Positions 41,046 to 49,962 of a stretch of 64,000 bases of DNA are shown here, piece by piece. Position numbers and translations under genes: made by a program. Within the stretch, counting starts at the first letter, position 1. Every line of letters starts with the position of its first letter. The notes under the pieces are model-generated. The model was not told where the DNA came from, did not search any database, and saw nothing but the letters and a program-made list of their open reading frames with translations. Source of the DNA: Xanthobacter sp. NM-25 (GTDB taxonomy: Bacteria; Pseudomonadota; Alphaproteobacteria; Rhizobiales; Xanthobacteraceae); contig NZ_JACBFS010000008.1 of assembly GCF_022138605.1 (NCBI RefSeq), positions 62,001 to 126,000 of the forward strand, in the 5' to 3' direction.

Positions 41046-41879
41046 GTGGACAATATCCTCGTCGCAGCCACGAAGAACCAGGTGCGCAGCCTGGGGGCGG
41101 TGCTGAGCGCCACGTTCGCCCTGCGTTCGTCACGCCGCACCCTGGGCCTGATCGAGGAACTGGGCGGCTTGATCTTCATGGCCGGCGGCATGCTGGCGCT
41201 GCGCGTGATGACGGGGGCGCCGACCCATCACGGCATGCCGATGGCGCCGTTCCTGTTGTCGGGGCTGATTACCTTCTGGCTGTTCCGCACCACGGTGGCG
41301 CAGGTTTCGAACCTGCAGTCAGCGAAGGCGACGTTCCGCAGCAATCCGAGGATCACGTCACTGGACGTGCTGCTCGCGAAAGCTGTGGTTAACATCTTCA
41401 TTTATACCTGCATCGGCGCCACGGCCTTCGCGGCAGCTTATCTGACCGGCCATTCACCCGGCCTGGAGCGGCCGGAGCTGGTGCTTGTGCTCTGCCTGCT
41501 GATGGGGGTCTGGGCATTCGGATTCGGCCTGTGCCTGGGCGCTGTCTATCTATATGTGCCGTCATTGAAGGTGGTGGTGGGCGGCATCCTGCACATGGCC
41601 ATGTGGCTGAGTGGCATCATGTTCCTGTGGCCGGAAGTGCCCTACATGGGGCGGTGGTTCTTCGCGGCGAACCCCCTGTTCCATTTCATGGAGCTGCTGC
41701 GTGACGCCTATTTCGAGGCTTACCGGACGGCCCTTGGGGATTGGCAGTTCCTGTTGACGGTGGTGTTCGTGACCTTGGCGCTGGGCTTGATGCTGGAACG
41801 GGTGGTGCGCGCCAAAGCGCAGGAGCAGACCCAGCGGCCGCAGGAAGAGACGGACCCGTTCACGGAGAATATGGTGTAG
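41046..41879 (+). CDS. ABC-2 type polysaccharide export permease, KpsM-like
   Basis: A 277-residue inner-membrane permease with about six helices. Features of the capsule/LPS export family are FMAGGMLALRVM, FLLSGLITFWLFRTTVAQVSN, SLDVLLAKAVVNIFIYTCIG and the C-terminal WFFAANPLFHFMELLRDAYFEAY. GTG at 41046 has an AGGAG site nine bases upstream; a GTG at 41004 would add 14 residues but lacks one. It is followed after 37 bases by a KpsT-like ATPase and then a KpsE-like protein, giving an export set for a capsule or similar polymer. No glycan-synthesis genes are in view. Confidence 0.85.
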   Translation: MDNILVAATKNQVRSLGAVLSATFALRSSRRTLGLIEELGGLIFMAGGMLALRVMTGAPTHHGMPMAPFLLSGLITFWLFRTTVAQVSNLQSAKATFRSNPRITSLDVLLAKAVVNIFIYTCIGATAFAAAYLTGHSPGLERPELVLVLCLLMGVWAFGFGLCLGAVYLYVPSLKVVVGGILHMAMWLSGIMFLWPEVPYMGRWFFAANPLFHFMELLRDAYFEAYRTALGDWQFLLTVVFVTLALGLMLERVVRAKAQEQTQRPQEETDPFTENMV

Positions 41880-41916
41880 CGCCCGAGGTTGGTCGACAGG
41901 TGGGGTGGGAGACAGG

Positions 41917-42747
41917 ATGCTGAGGTCGCTTTGGCGCAATCTGCCGGGTCGGCGCATGCCGCTGCCGCGGTTCGGAATCGGTGACTTCCGGCTCGGCCGG
42001 ACGGCCAACGATGACGCCGGCACGGGTGTCGTGCCGCTGCCGGTGCGTTCGCGCGACCTTCTGCGTGGCCACGGGTCCATCGAGTTTCACGGTGTTTCCA
42101 AGGCGCTGGGGCTGAGCGGCAAGCGCGTTCCTGTGCTGCAGGATATGAATGCCATCTTTCCGCGCGGCCGGGTGGTGGGCGTGCTGGGCGCGTCGGGCAG
42201 CGGCAAATCCACCCTGGTGCAGTTGCTGACCGGCAACATGCGGGCCGATGCCGGACGGATCGTGCGCGGCATGAGCGTCTCGTGGCCCACCGGCGCGCGC
42301 GACATCTTCCGGCGGGAGCTGACCCTCCGGAAGAACGTGCGCATCGTGTCCGGCCTCTATGGCGCCTGGGCACCGGACATGCTGGAGGCGGTTAAGGAAA
42401 TCGGAAAGATCCGCAGTCAGGATCTCGACCGACCGCTGTCGGAGGTGCCCGCCGATCTGGTCATCCGGGGCACGGCAAGCCTATGTTACGCCTTGGATTT
42501 CGACTGCTATATCGCCGATGATCTTCTGACCGGAGGGTCGAAGCACTTTCGTGATCATTTCAAGGAGCTGTTCGTGGAGAGGAAGTCCACGCACAGTCTC
42601 ATTATCGTCACCAAGAATATCATCGCCTATCGAGAGCTGTGTGACGACATTCACCTCCTCGAGGGAGGAACGCTCCGGACCTTCGCCAACAAGCATGACG
42701 CGATCCAAGCCTTCAAGACAGGCGATCGCGCCAAGGTGCTTGATTGA
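41917..42747 (+). CDS. KpsT-like ABC ATPase with degenerate catalytic motifs
   Basis: A 276-residue protein aligned in outline with KpsT/CtrD. Walker A is normal (GASGSGKST, residues 91-99). The signature region, SSGM in KpsT, reads EVPAD; the Walker B segment IADDLL has Asp where the catalytic Glu is expected; and the switch region VTKN lacks the histidine of VSH. An extra N-terminal stretch of about 50 residues with basic and Pro-rich sequence precedes the domain. ATP binding may persist while hydrolysis is slow or absent. The start at 41917 has a GGGAG site; GTG 41905 is the alternative. It pairs with the KpsM-like permease. Confidence 0.82.
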   Translation: MLRSLWRNLPGRRMPLPRFGIGDFRLGRTANDDAGTGVVPLPVRSRDLLRGHGSIEFHGVSKALGLSGKRVPVLQDMNAIFPRGRVVGVLGASGSGKSTLVQLLTGNMRADAGRIVRGMSVSWPTGARDIFRRELTLRKNVRIVSGLYGAWAPDMLEAVKEIGKIRSQDLDRPLSEVPADLVIRGTASLCYALDFDCYIADDLLTGGSKHFRDHFKELFVERKSTHSLIIVTKNIIAYRELCDDIHLLEGGTLRTFANKHDAIQAFKTGDRAKVLD

Positions 42748-42795
42748 TCGGCCCGGACGGACCAGAATGAGTATTAGAGCGCAAAGAGGTTTCGA

Positions 42796-44091
42796 TTGAA
42801 TAGCCCCTTGAATCTGCGCCCGCGCAAGGCGACGCCGCTGCCCACGCACGACCGCGAGGTCCCGCATGAGGAGAGCAACGTCAAGTCGATCTTCAGCTGG
42901 CTGAAGGTCCCGGGGGACGATTTCGCTGCGCAGCGCGAGGAGCAGCTGCCGCTGCGTCAGCGGCTGGCGATCCGCGAGTTCTGGCAGAGCAATATCAAGC
43001 TCTTCAATCGCCTGTTTCTCGCTCTGCCGATTTTGACGGCCGCGACTTACCTCTATCTGATCGCCCCCGATGGCTATCAGGTGGATACGGTTCTGGCGAT
43101 CCGCAACCCGGCCAACAATGTCGCCAATGCCGGCGGCTCCATGCAGGGCATGGCGGCGGCGCTGAGCAGCTCGGGCCAGACGGTGGCCGAGCGCGCGATC
43201 GACGAATCCTTCGCCGTGGTGAACTTCATCCGTTCGCGCGAAGCGTTTGATGAGCTTGAGAAGAGCCTCGATCTCAGCAAGCGGTTCACCTCCGGCAAGC
43301 TCGACTGGTTCCACAGGCTGTCGCCGGAAGCGCAGTATGAGGAGCGCTACCGCAACTATCTGCAGCACATTTCGGTGTCCTATTCGGATATCGAAGGGCA
43401 GATCACCCTGACCACGGACGCCTACGATCCGGAAACGGCGTTCGCCATGGCCAAGGAGCTGGCGCGCGTCAGCGAAAAGATGGTGAACCAGTTCAACGAG
43501 CGCGCGCGCTCGGACACCATCCGGCTGGCGCAGATCCAGCTGACGGAGGCGGAGGACGGCCTGCGCATGGCGATGCTGGCGCTGACCGATCTTCAGATCA
43601 AGAACGGCATGCTCGACCCGAGCGAGGAGGCCGCGAGCTTCGGCCAGATCATCTCCTCCCTGCGCGAGCAGGTGGCGGTGAAGCGGGCGGAACTGGGAGC
43701 GCTCACCAGCAATTCGTCTCCCGAGTCCCCGCGCGCGGTGGAAATCCGCAACATGCTGGCGTCGCTGGAATCGCAGATCCGCACCGAGCAGAACCGTCTG
43801 ACCGGCCGCACCGATGCGCTGGCGCCCCTTATCAGCCAGTTCAAGCTCTTGAACATCAACATGCAATTGGCGCAGCAGAAGTACAATTCCGCGGCCGCCA
43901 TGGTGCAGACCGCCGTGCTGCAGTCGGAGCACCAGAAAATCTATGTGGTGAACGTGGTTTCACCGACGGTGCCGATCGAGTCCACGCTGCCCCATCGGCT
44001 GCGCATCCTGCTCGGTGTCGCTGCGGTGACGTTCCTCGCGTGGCTCATCGCGCGGCTGATCCTCGCCTCCATCCGCGATCACAGCGTGTAA
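42796..44091 (+). CDS. Capsule polysaccharide export inner-membrane protein, KpsE/CtrB-like
   Basis: A 431-residue polysaccharide co-polymerase/export protein. A membrane helix near residues 73-92 (LFLALPILTAATYLYLIAP) is followed by a long periplasmic alpha-helical part (coiled coils around 160-370) and a second membrane helix at about 406-424 (LRILLGVAAVTFLAWLIARL), the KpsE/Wzz layout. Translation starts at TTG 42796 with an AGAGG site. It lies 48 bases after the ATPase gene. It would bridge the ABC transporter to an outer-membrane polysaccharide channel that is not encoded here. Confidence 0.85.
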   Translation: MNSPLNLRPRKATPLPTHDREVPHEESNVKSIFSWLKVPGDDFAAQREEQLPLRQRLAIREFWQSNIKLFNRLFLALPILTAATYLYLIAPDGYQVDTVLAIRNPANNVANAGGSMQGMAAALSSSGQTVAERAIDESFAVVNFIRSREAFDELEKSLDLSKRFTSGKLDWFHRLSPEAQYEERYRNYLQHISVSYSDIEGQITLTTDAYDPETAFAMAKELARVSEKMVNQFNERARSDTIRLAQIQLTEAEDGLRMAMLALTDLQIKNGMLDPSEEAASFGQIISSLREQVAVKRAELGALTSNSSPESPRAVEIRNMLASLESQIRTEQNRLTGRTDALAPLISQFKLLNINMQLAQQKYNSAAAMVQTAVLQSEHQKIYVVNVVSPTVPIESTLPHRLRILLGVAAVTFLAWLIARLILASIRDHSV

Positions 44092-44104
44092 GGCCTTGAA
44101 GGTC

Positions 44105-44129
44105 GCGGGTGCCGTCTGGCGGCGCCCGC
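44105..44129. terminator. Hairpin between convergent kpsE-like and cca-like genes
   Basis: A ten-base-pair stem (44105-44114 with 44120-44129, one G-T pair) with a five-base loop and no T tail. It lies 13 bases after one stop and four before the other, so it may serve both transcripts. Confidence 0.5.
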
Positions 44130-44133
44130 GGGG

Positions 44134-45027
44134 TCAGGCGTCGTCGGGGGGCGTGTCGTCGGAGGCCACGTCGTCGGTGCTGCTCCAGCGTTCCGAGCGG
44201 AAAGCGGCGGCGATCGCGCGGGCCTGAGCCTCCTGGCGGGCCTCGCGGCCGAGGTCGGGGCTGACGCCGGCGCAGGCGGCCAAGGCGCGATGCAGTAGGG
44301 CGGCTTTCGGGTACGCGGCCTCCTGGCGCCCGCCATGGCCGAAATAGTCGCAGGTACAAACGCTCATCAGCGCCTCGAAACGCGCCGGCTGCTCGAATGC
44401 GCCGATGCGCGCCAGCATGGCCGCCACCGGCCCGGCCCGTACCTGCGAGGTGCGGTGCACCCGCTCGCATTCGTGCAGCGCCAGAAGCGCCAGCTCGCGG
44501 CATTCCACCGGCAGGGTGAAGCGCGCGCAGATGGCCGTGATACGCGGCGCGCCGCGCTCCATGTGGCGGTAATGGGCGGGCAGGTGCTCGCGCGGGGAGT
44601 CGGATTTGCCCACGTTCATGGTGAGCAGGGCCACCCGCACCGCCAGTGGCGCCTCGCGGCGCGCGGCTTCGTTCAAGGCGTTGATGAGCAATTCGCCGAG
44701 ATCCACCTCGCCAGGATCATCGGAGATCTGCGGCACGCCGAACAAGGTGTCCACCTCCGGCAGGATGATCTCCAGCACGCCGCAGTCGTGGAGGGCACGG
44801 ATCATGGTGCCGGGCTCCGTCGCCATCAGTCCCCGAGCCAGCTCGGGCCACATCTCCGCAGGAGCGAGCCCGTCGAAGGCGCCGATTTCCATCTGCTCGA
44901 ACATGAGATCGAGCGTGTCGTCGTCGGCGGCGCCGCCCTCCGCAAGGAGGGCCGCGAGACGCAGAATGCCCAGACCTGGATGCACCTGCACCAGATCGGG
45001 CGGGAGGAGCGGACGATCATGTTCCAT
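44134..45027 (-). CDS. Cca-like protein lacking the nucleotidyltransferase domain and the HD residues
   Basis: A 297-residue protein matching in outline the C-terminal half of bacterial multifunctional CCA-adding enzymes. MWPELARGLMATEPGTMIRALHDCGVLEIILPEVDTLFGVPQ corresponds to the family's conserved segment (shown here in parts only: ALHDCGVLEIILPEVD). The N-terminal nucleotidyltransferase and its GGxxR/DxD motifs are absent. Where E. coli Cca has VHDLGKG, this protein has TMNVGKS, so the HD metal ligands are lost. It is not a truncated pseudogene in an obvious way: the frame is intact and the start at 45027 fits the alignment. It may bind tRNA or another RNA without catalysis. Confidence 0.72.
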   Translation of the reverse strand: MEHDRPLLPPDLVQVHPGLGILRLAALLAEGGAADDDTLDLMFEQMEIGAFDGLAPAEMWPELARGLMATEPGTMIRALHDCGVLEIILPEVDTLFGVPQISDDPGEVDLGELLINALNEAARREAPLAVRVALLTMNVGKSDSPREHLPAHYRHMERGAPRITAICARFTLPVECRELALLALHECERVHRTSQVRAGPVAAMLARIGAFEQPARFEALMSVCTCDYFGHGGRQEAAYPKAALLHRALAACAGVSPDLGREARQEAQARAIAAAFRSERWSSTDDVASDDTPPDDA

Positions 45028-45351
45028 GACCGAAGTGGAACACCGAGTGGGGGGAGGCGCAAGGGCGGCCAGGGCAGGCGAAGGGTGGCCAAAGGGGTGG
45101 GGTCTCCCCGTCATGGCACGCTGGCGCAGGCTGCGCGCTTTGTGCAGGGCTCCCATGTGGGTTGTGCTTGATCGGGGCGGGGCCCCTGCGAACTGCAGGC
45201 CCGGCGCCGCTCTGCGGTCGTTAAGTGCCGCACTGCCAACGTGTTCCGGCTGCCACATGCGCGGGAAGATTGGGTGCGCTTCATAATTTGTCCATAGAGA
45301 GCGTCTGAAAGTGGCGTATCGTCCCCACGATCAGTTTGGAAAGCGGGCGCT
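45028..45351. other. Divergent upstream region, no gene seen
   Basis: About 320 bases between the Cca-like start and the polysaccharide deacetylase start. Open frames here extend the Cca-like frame upstream but lack family similarity. I see no clear promoter or RNA gene. Confidence 0.4.
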
Positions 45352-46485
45352 GTGAGAACTTTTTGGGCCGTGTCGACGTTTCTTGCGTCGGGTATCCTGG
45401 GCGTCGGCCTCGCCTATAGTCAGATGCAATCGTCGGCTTCGGTCCCCGCTGTCGCCTCCACGCCTGTCGTCGCCCCGGCGGCGGACGGCCTGGGAGCGCG
45501 CGCGACCTCCGCCGCGCCGCGGGTCGTGGCCCAGGCCGCCGCAGCTCCGGCGCGGGTGGCGCCGGCGAGTGCGTCGTCCGCGCAGGGATCATCGACGAGC
45601 GCGTCTTCGGTGACTGCGGCCGCGGCTGCCGCGGCGGCGGTGGCGGGACAGGCGCCGGAGGAGAGTGCCAGCGCGCCCATGCAGGCGCCGGCGATCGCCC
45701 CCACCAGGGGCTTCCGCTTTCCGGCCTACACCTCGGTCAATGTGGACGGTCCCTATATCGCCATCACGTTCGACGATGGCCCCAATCCGGAAACCACGCC
45801 GAAGTTGATGAAAATTCTGGCGGCGCGGGGCGTGAAGGCGACCTTCTTCGTGGTCGGCACGCGCGCCAGCGAGAATCCCGAGCTGCTGCGTCAGATGGCG
45901 GCGGCGGGCCACGAGATCGGCAACCATTCCTGGAACCACCCGCAGCTTCCGAAGGTGAGCGAGGCGGAGGCGGATCGCCAGATCCAGATGACCTCCGACG
46001 CCATCCGCGCGGCCACCGGGTCGGCGCCCGTCTATCTGCGTCCGCCTTATGGGGCCATGTCGCAGGGGCTGCGCCGGCACATCGAGAACAAGTTCGGCCT
46101 GGCCATGGTCTACTGGTCCGCCGACTCGCTGGATTGGAAGAACCGGGACGCCCAGGCTATCTATGACAAGGTGATGGCCCAGACCCGTCCGGGCGGCATC
46201 ATCCTCATGCACGACATTCACGCGACCACCGTGGCGGCCGTGCCCCGGGTGCTGGATGCGCTGCAGGCCAAGGGCTATCACTTCGTCACCGTGTCCCAGC
46301 TCATCGCCATGAACAAGCCCATGCCGGAGCGGGTGGCGCAGCTCGCCTCGGGGGCGCCGAAGCCGAAGAAGCCCGGCACCGCCGCCAAACCCGCCTCGGC
46401 GACGGGCAAGCCGGCCACCGCCAAGCCGGCAGTCGCGCGGCCGAAGCCGGCCCCGCAGCCGGTCACCCGCACCAGCCTCTACTGA
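45352..46485 (+). CDS. Polysaccharide deacetylase (NodB homology domain), exported
   Basis: A 377-residue exported carbohydrate esterase 4 protein. An N-terminal hydrophobic segment (TFWAVSTFLASGILGVGLAYS) acts as a signal or anchor. A long Ala/Ser/Pro linker (about 25-115) leads to the NodB domain with ITFDDGPNP (catalytic Asp and metal Asp), the HSWNHP metal histidines, RPPYG and the LMHDIH histidine. The tail (about 335-377) is Lys/Pro/Ala-rich and basic, as for cell-wall or glycan binding. Start is GTG 45352 with a GGAAAG site. It could modify peptidoglycan or the polymer exported by the neighbouring system. A long hairpin terminates the gene. Confidence 0.9.
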   Translation: MRTFWAVSTFLASGILGVGLAYSQMQSSASVPAVASTPVVAPAADGLGARATSAAPRVVAQAAAAPARVAPASASSAQGSSTSASSVTAAAAAAAAVAGQAPEESASAPMQAPAIAPTRGFRFPAYTSVNVDGPYIAITFDDGPNPETTPKLMKILAARGVKATFFVVGTRASENPELLRQMAAAGHEIGNHSWNHPQLPKVSEAEADRQIQMTSDAIRAATGSAPVYLRPPYGAMSQGLRRHIENKFGLAMVYWSADSLDWKNRDAQAIYDKVMAQTRPGGIILMHDIHATTVAAVPRVLDALQAKGYHFVTVSQLIAMNKPMPERVAQLASGAPKPKKPGTAAKPASATGKPATAKPAVARPKPAPQPVTRTSLY

Positions 46486-46517
46486 GCTTCATCCGCTTTC
46501 GGGTTGCAGTTTCGACC

Positions 46518-46558
46518 GACAGGCCGCGCACACGTCGCCAGCGTGTGCGCGGCCTGTC
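46518..46558 (+). terminator. 17-base-pair perfect hairpin after the deacetylase
   Basis: Arms 46518-46534 and 46542-46558 are perfectly complementary over 17 bases with a seven-base loop. No T run follows. It starts 33 bases after the stop codon and is likely the terminator. Confidence 0.7.
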
Positions 46559-46946
46559 TGCGTGCGCATCTTGGCCGGGCAGGGCGCGCGTCTGCGCTGC
46601 CGCAGTCCAGGGGGGCGGGTCATCCCCATTTCGAGGGATGCACCGCGTCTTCATCATGGTATTGTGGTGGGGCCGGTCAGGCGGCAGAGGGGAACGGCTG
46701 GGGCGAGCTGCCCCTCTATGGCGCACTGTGGGGCGGGGCTTGGTCCCTGGCGCCCGCAGTGCGCCATGTCCTCCAGCTTCGGCCCTGGCATGTGCCGGCG
46801 TGCCGCGTCGCCGCGGGCGCCGTGTTCTTTCCCCCGGACGTGCCTCTGCCCCCAGGGCGTGCCTCAGCGGCTGCCGGTGCCGCCGACAGGTGGGCCTTGC
46901 CATCCGCCGTGGGGCGTGCTCAGGGCGGGAGCGGAAAGGACACCTC
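46559..46946 (+). other. Upstream region of rsmE, no gene seen
   Basis: About 390 GC-rich bases. Three overlapping open frames run through it into rsmE, but their products (Cys-, Pro- and Arg-rich) have no family similarity. The rsmE promoter is presumably here; I cannot point to clear -35/-10 boxes. Confidence 0.4.
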
Positions 46947-47678
46947 ATGCCCGATTATGATTTTCGCACCCAGCGCCTTCATGTGCCCGATGATCTGGCG
47001 GCAGGTGTCGCTCTCACCCTGGCGCCGGAACCGGCGCATTACGTGGGCAACGTCATCCGCCTGCCGGTTGGCGGTGCGCTTTTGCTGTTCAACGGCCGGG
47101 ATGGGGAATGGCTGGCGCGGCGCAGCGCGGGGGGCAAGAAGGAGGTGCGCCTGGAGGTGGAGCGGCTGCTGCGGCCCCAGCCGGCGCCGCTCACGGTGGA
47201 ATATGCCTTCGCGCCGCTGAAGCATGCACGGCTGGACTACATGGTGCAGAAGGCGGTGGAGATGGGCGCGGGCCTGCTCTCTCCGGTGATCACGCGCTAC
47301 ACCCAGGTCTCGCGGGTGAACCTGGAACGAATGGCGGCGAACGCCGTTGAGGCGGCGGAGCAGTGCGGCATCCTCAGCGTGCCGGAGGTGGCTGCGCCGC
47401 GATCCCTTGAGGCGTGGCTTGAGACCTTGCCGGCGGATCGGGTGCTGGTGTTCTGCGATGAGGCGGCGGTCACGTCCGATCCCATCGCCGCCCTGCGGGC
47501 CGCGCCCGCCGGCCCGGTGAGCGTGCTCATCGGCCCGGAAGGGGGCTTCGCGCCGGAGGAGCGGGCGCGCCTGCTGCCGCGGGCGGTCACCCTCTCGCTC
47601 GGGCCACGGATTTTGCGGGCCGACACGGCGGCCGTCGCGGCGCTCGCCTTGGTGGAGGCGGCGCGCGGCGCCATATAA
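46947..47678 (+). CDS. rsmE: 16S rRNA m3U1498 methyltransferase RsmE
   Basis: A 243-residue SPOUT-class methyltransferase that methylates U1498 of 16S rRNA in the 30S subunit. The N-terminal PUA-like part has HYVGNVIRLPVGG and LFNGRDGEW. The catalytic domain has AVEMGAGLLSPVITRYTQV, AAEQCGILSVPEV, and the AdoMet knot VLIGPEGGFAPEE and SLGPRILRADTAAV. The length equals that of E. coli RsmE. The ATG at 46947 has a GGAAAGGA site; longer frames upstream are not coding. The gene stands before the YbdK-type ligase gene, with a promoter between them. Confidence 0.95.
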   Translation: MPDYDFRTQRLHVPDDLAAGVALTLAPEPAHYVGNVIRLPVGGALLLFNGRDGEWLARRSAGGKKEVRLEVERLLRPQPAPLTVEYAFAPLKHARLDYMVQKAVEMGAGLLSPVITRYTQVSRVNLERMAANAVEAAEQCGILSVPEVAAPRSLEAWLETLPADRVLVFCDEAAVTSDPIAALRAAPAGPVSVLIGPEGGFAPEERARLLPRAVTLSLGPRILRADTAAVAALALVEAARGAI

Positions 47679-47712
47679 GCACCTTGCCGCTTTTGGGTGA
47701 AAACCAGCGTCT

Positions 47713-47740
47713 TTGACTGTTTTCTACACGAAAATATTTA
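47713..47740 (+). promoter_or_regulatory. Sigma-70-like promoter upstream of the YbdK gene
   Basis: TTGACT (47713-47718) and TATTTA (47735-47740) are spaced by 16 bases in a markedly AT-rich patch, about 200 bases upstream of the ligase start. The long leader that follows contains no clear ORF. Confidence 0.45.
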
Positions 47741-47935
47741 TTTTGAATAAGTCGTAACAGAATTTGCTGTTCTGCAGCTTTTTGCGTGCGCTGCGGTAAG
47801 ATATTGTGCGCGCATCACTGTTGATGTTATTTTTCGATCGCCCCATTTTCGACCGATTTTGCTCCAGTGTTACGCCATCCTGCGTTACTGATGGGATGTT
47901 CGTTGGGGTGTTTCATAAAAGTATTGGAGGCTGGA

Positions 47936-49057
47936 ATGTCGGAGTGCTACCGATTCGGAATCGAAGAGGAGTTCTTCGTCGTCGATGGGGAGTCCATGGC
48001 GATCCAGCGGCGGATGCCCACCGGCTTCCACGATCATCTGCGCGAGGAGCTGGGCGCGGCCGTTACGGGTGAGATGCTGCAATCGCAGATCGAGGTGGCG
48101 ACACAGCCGGCCACCGATGCGCAGGCCGCACTGGATGAGCTGCAGGAGCTGCGCCACAGCGCCGGCCGGGTGGCGGAACGCCATGGCCTGGCGGTGATGG
48201 CGGCAGGCACCCACCCCACCGCCAGCTGGGAGGGTGCCCGGGCGAACCGGGCCCAGCGCTACGGCGGCCTGATGAACGACCTGAAGATGCTGGGCGAGCG
48301 CAACATGGTGTGCGGCCTCCACGTGCACGTGGAACTGCCGGACCCGGACCAGCGGGTGGATGTGATGCGGCGCCTGGTGCCCTACATCCCCCATTTCATC
48401 GCTCTCGCCACCTCTTCGCCCTTCTGGGGCTCCAAGCACACGGGGCTGATGGGCTACCGGCTCGCCGCCTATGACGAGCTGCCGCGCACCGGCCTGCCGG
48501 AGATGTTCGAGGACCACGCCGCTTATGAGCGCTATGTGGGGGCCTTGGTGGAGGCGCGGGCCATCGAGGATTCGAGCTATGTGTGGTGGAGCGTGCGCCC
48601 CTCCCGCAAGCTGCCGACCCTGGAGCTGCGCGCGCCGGACAGCTGCACCCGGGTGGCCGACAGCATCGCTATCGCGGCCCTGTATCGGGCCCTGGTGCGA
48701 TTCCTGGTGCGCAACCCGCAGCACAATCGCGAGGTGAGCAGCGTCGATCGCGCCATCGCCGGGGAGAACAAGTGGCGGGCCCAGCGCTACGGGGTGCACG
48801 GCTCGTTCGTGGATCTGGCGCAGCGCCGGGCGGTCTCGGTGCGCGATTGCGTGGAGGGGCTGGTCAATCTGGTGGCCAGCGATGCCGAGGAACTGGGTTG
48901 CCTCGACCCGGTGCTGCACGCCCGCGCCATCGCCGAAGGCGGCACCAGCGCCGATGTGCAGCTGGCGGTGTTCCAGGAGGCCCAGCATCGCACCGGCAAC
49001 CGGGGCGAGGCGCTGCGTGCGGTAAAGAGCTGGCTGGCGCACACCACGGTGCAGTGA
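47936..49057 (+). CDS. Carboxylate-amine ligase, YbdK/GCS2 family
   Basis: A 373-residue glutamate-cysteine-ligase-type (GCS2) enzyme. Motifs are [11 protein letters not shown] at the N-terminus (metal and ATP-binding Glu residues), [38 protein letters not shown] and [11 protein letters not shown]. YbdK proteins have weak glutamate-cysteine ligase activity and their physiological substrate is not settled. The ATG at 47936 has a GGAGG site five bases before it; open frame continues 69 bases upstream without family similarity. It converges with the FAH gene across a terminator. Confidence 0.92.
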   Translation: MSECYRFGIEEEFFVVDGESMAIQRRMPTGFHDHLREELGAAVTGEMLQSQIEVATQPATDAQAALDELQELRHSAGRVAERHGLAVMAAGTHPTASWEGARANRAQRYGGLMNDLKMLGERNMVCGLHVHVELPDPDQRVDVMRRLVPYIPHFIALATSSPFWGSKHTGLMGYRLAAYDELPRTGLPEMFEDHAAYERYVGALVEARAIEDSSYVWWSVRPSRKLPTLELRAPDSCTRVADSIAIAALYRALVRFLVRNPQHNREVSSVDRAIAGENKWRAQRYGVHGSFVDLAQRRAVSVRDCVEGLVNLVASDAEELGCLDPVLHARAIAEGGTSADVQLAVFQEAQHRTGNRGEALRAVKSWLAHTTVQ

Positions 49058-49071
49058 GCCGGCGCGCGGCA

Positions 49072-49100
49072 CCGCCATCGCGCCCCGGGGGCGATGGCGG
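49072..49100. terminator. Hairpin between convergent YbdK and FAH genes
   Basis: A perfect ten-base-pair stem (49072-49081 with 49091-49100) and a nine-base GC-rich loop, 15 bases after one stop and 13 before the other. No T run. Confidence 0.6.
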
Positions 49101-49113
49101 CAGAGGGCGGCGG

Positions 49114-49962
49114 TTACGGCCGGAAGGGCACCACCGTCTGGCGCTGCTCGCCGAGCCCGTCGATGCCGAGCCGCATGACATCGCCCGCCTTGAGGAAGAG
49201 CGGCGGCTTGTGGCCCAGGCCGACGCCGGGCGGCGTGCCCGTGGTGATGACATCACCGGGGTCGAGCACCATGAACTGGCTGAGATAGTGCACCAGGAAG
49301 GGGATCCGGAAGATCATGGTCCGGGTGGAGCCGTCCTGCATGCGGGTGCCGTTGACGTCGAGCCACATGGGCAGGGCGTCGAGGTCTCCCATCTCGTCCG
49401 GGGTCACCAGCCAGGGGCCGAGGGGGCCGAAGGTCTCGCAGCCCTTGCCCTTGGTCCATTGCCCGGCCCGCTCCATCTGGAACGCCCGCTCGGAGACGTC
49501 GTTGCACAGGCAGAAGCCGGCGATATGGGCCAGCGCGTCCTTCTCCTCCACATAGCGCGCCCGGGTGCCGATGACGAAGGCGAGCTCCACTTCCCAGTCG
49601 AGCTTGGTGGCGCCCTTGGGGATCATGACATCGTCATGGGGTCCGCAGATGCAGTTGGGCGCCTTGTTGAACACCACCGGCTCGGTGGGAATCGCCATGT
49701 TGGTCTCGGCGGCGTGGTCCGCGAAATTGAGGCCGATGGCGATGAAATTGCCGGGGCGCGGCACGCAGGGGCCGAGTCGCGCGCCCTCCGGGGCGAGCGG
49801 CAGGCCGGCGGGGTCGAGGGCGGCGACACGCGCCAGGGCCGCGGGCGCCAGCGCGGCGCCGTCGAAATCCTTGATTTCCGCCGACAGGTCGCGGATCAGG
49901 CCTTGGGCATCCACCAGCCCGGGACGTTCCTCCCCCGGTGCTCCGAAGCGTACCAATTTCAT
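49114..49962 (-). CDS. Fumarylacetoacetate hydrolase family enzyme
   Basis: A 282-residue member of the FAH family. The catalytic domain contains FIAIGLNFADHAAETN, PVVFNKAPNCICGPHD, the metal-binding LDWEVELAFVIG (Glu residues), CNDVSERAFQ and DVITTGTPPGVGLG. Enzymes with this architecture include ureidoglycolate lyase and 2-hydroxyhepta-2,4-diene-1,7-dioate isomerase/decarboxylase; the sequence does not decide. It stands alone on the minus strand. The gap of 536 bases upstream of its start separates it from plcP. Confidence 0.9.
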   Translation of the reverse strand: MKLVRFGAPGEERPGLVDAQGLIRDLSAEIKDFDGAALAPAALARVAALDPAGLPLAPEGARLGPCVPRPGNFIAIGLNFADHAAETNMAIPTEPVVFNKAPNCICGPHDDVMIPKGATKLDWEVELAFVIGTRARYVEEKDALAHIAGFCLCNDVSERAFQMERAGQWTKGKGCETFGPLGPWLVTPDEMGDLDALPMWLDVNGTRMQDGSTRTMIFRIPFLVHYLSQFMVLDPGDVITTGTPPGVGLGHKPPLFLKAGDVMRLGIDGLGEQRQTVVPFRP

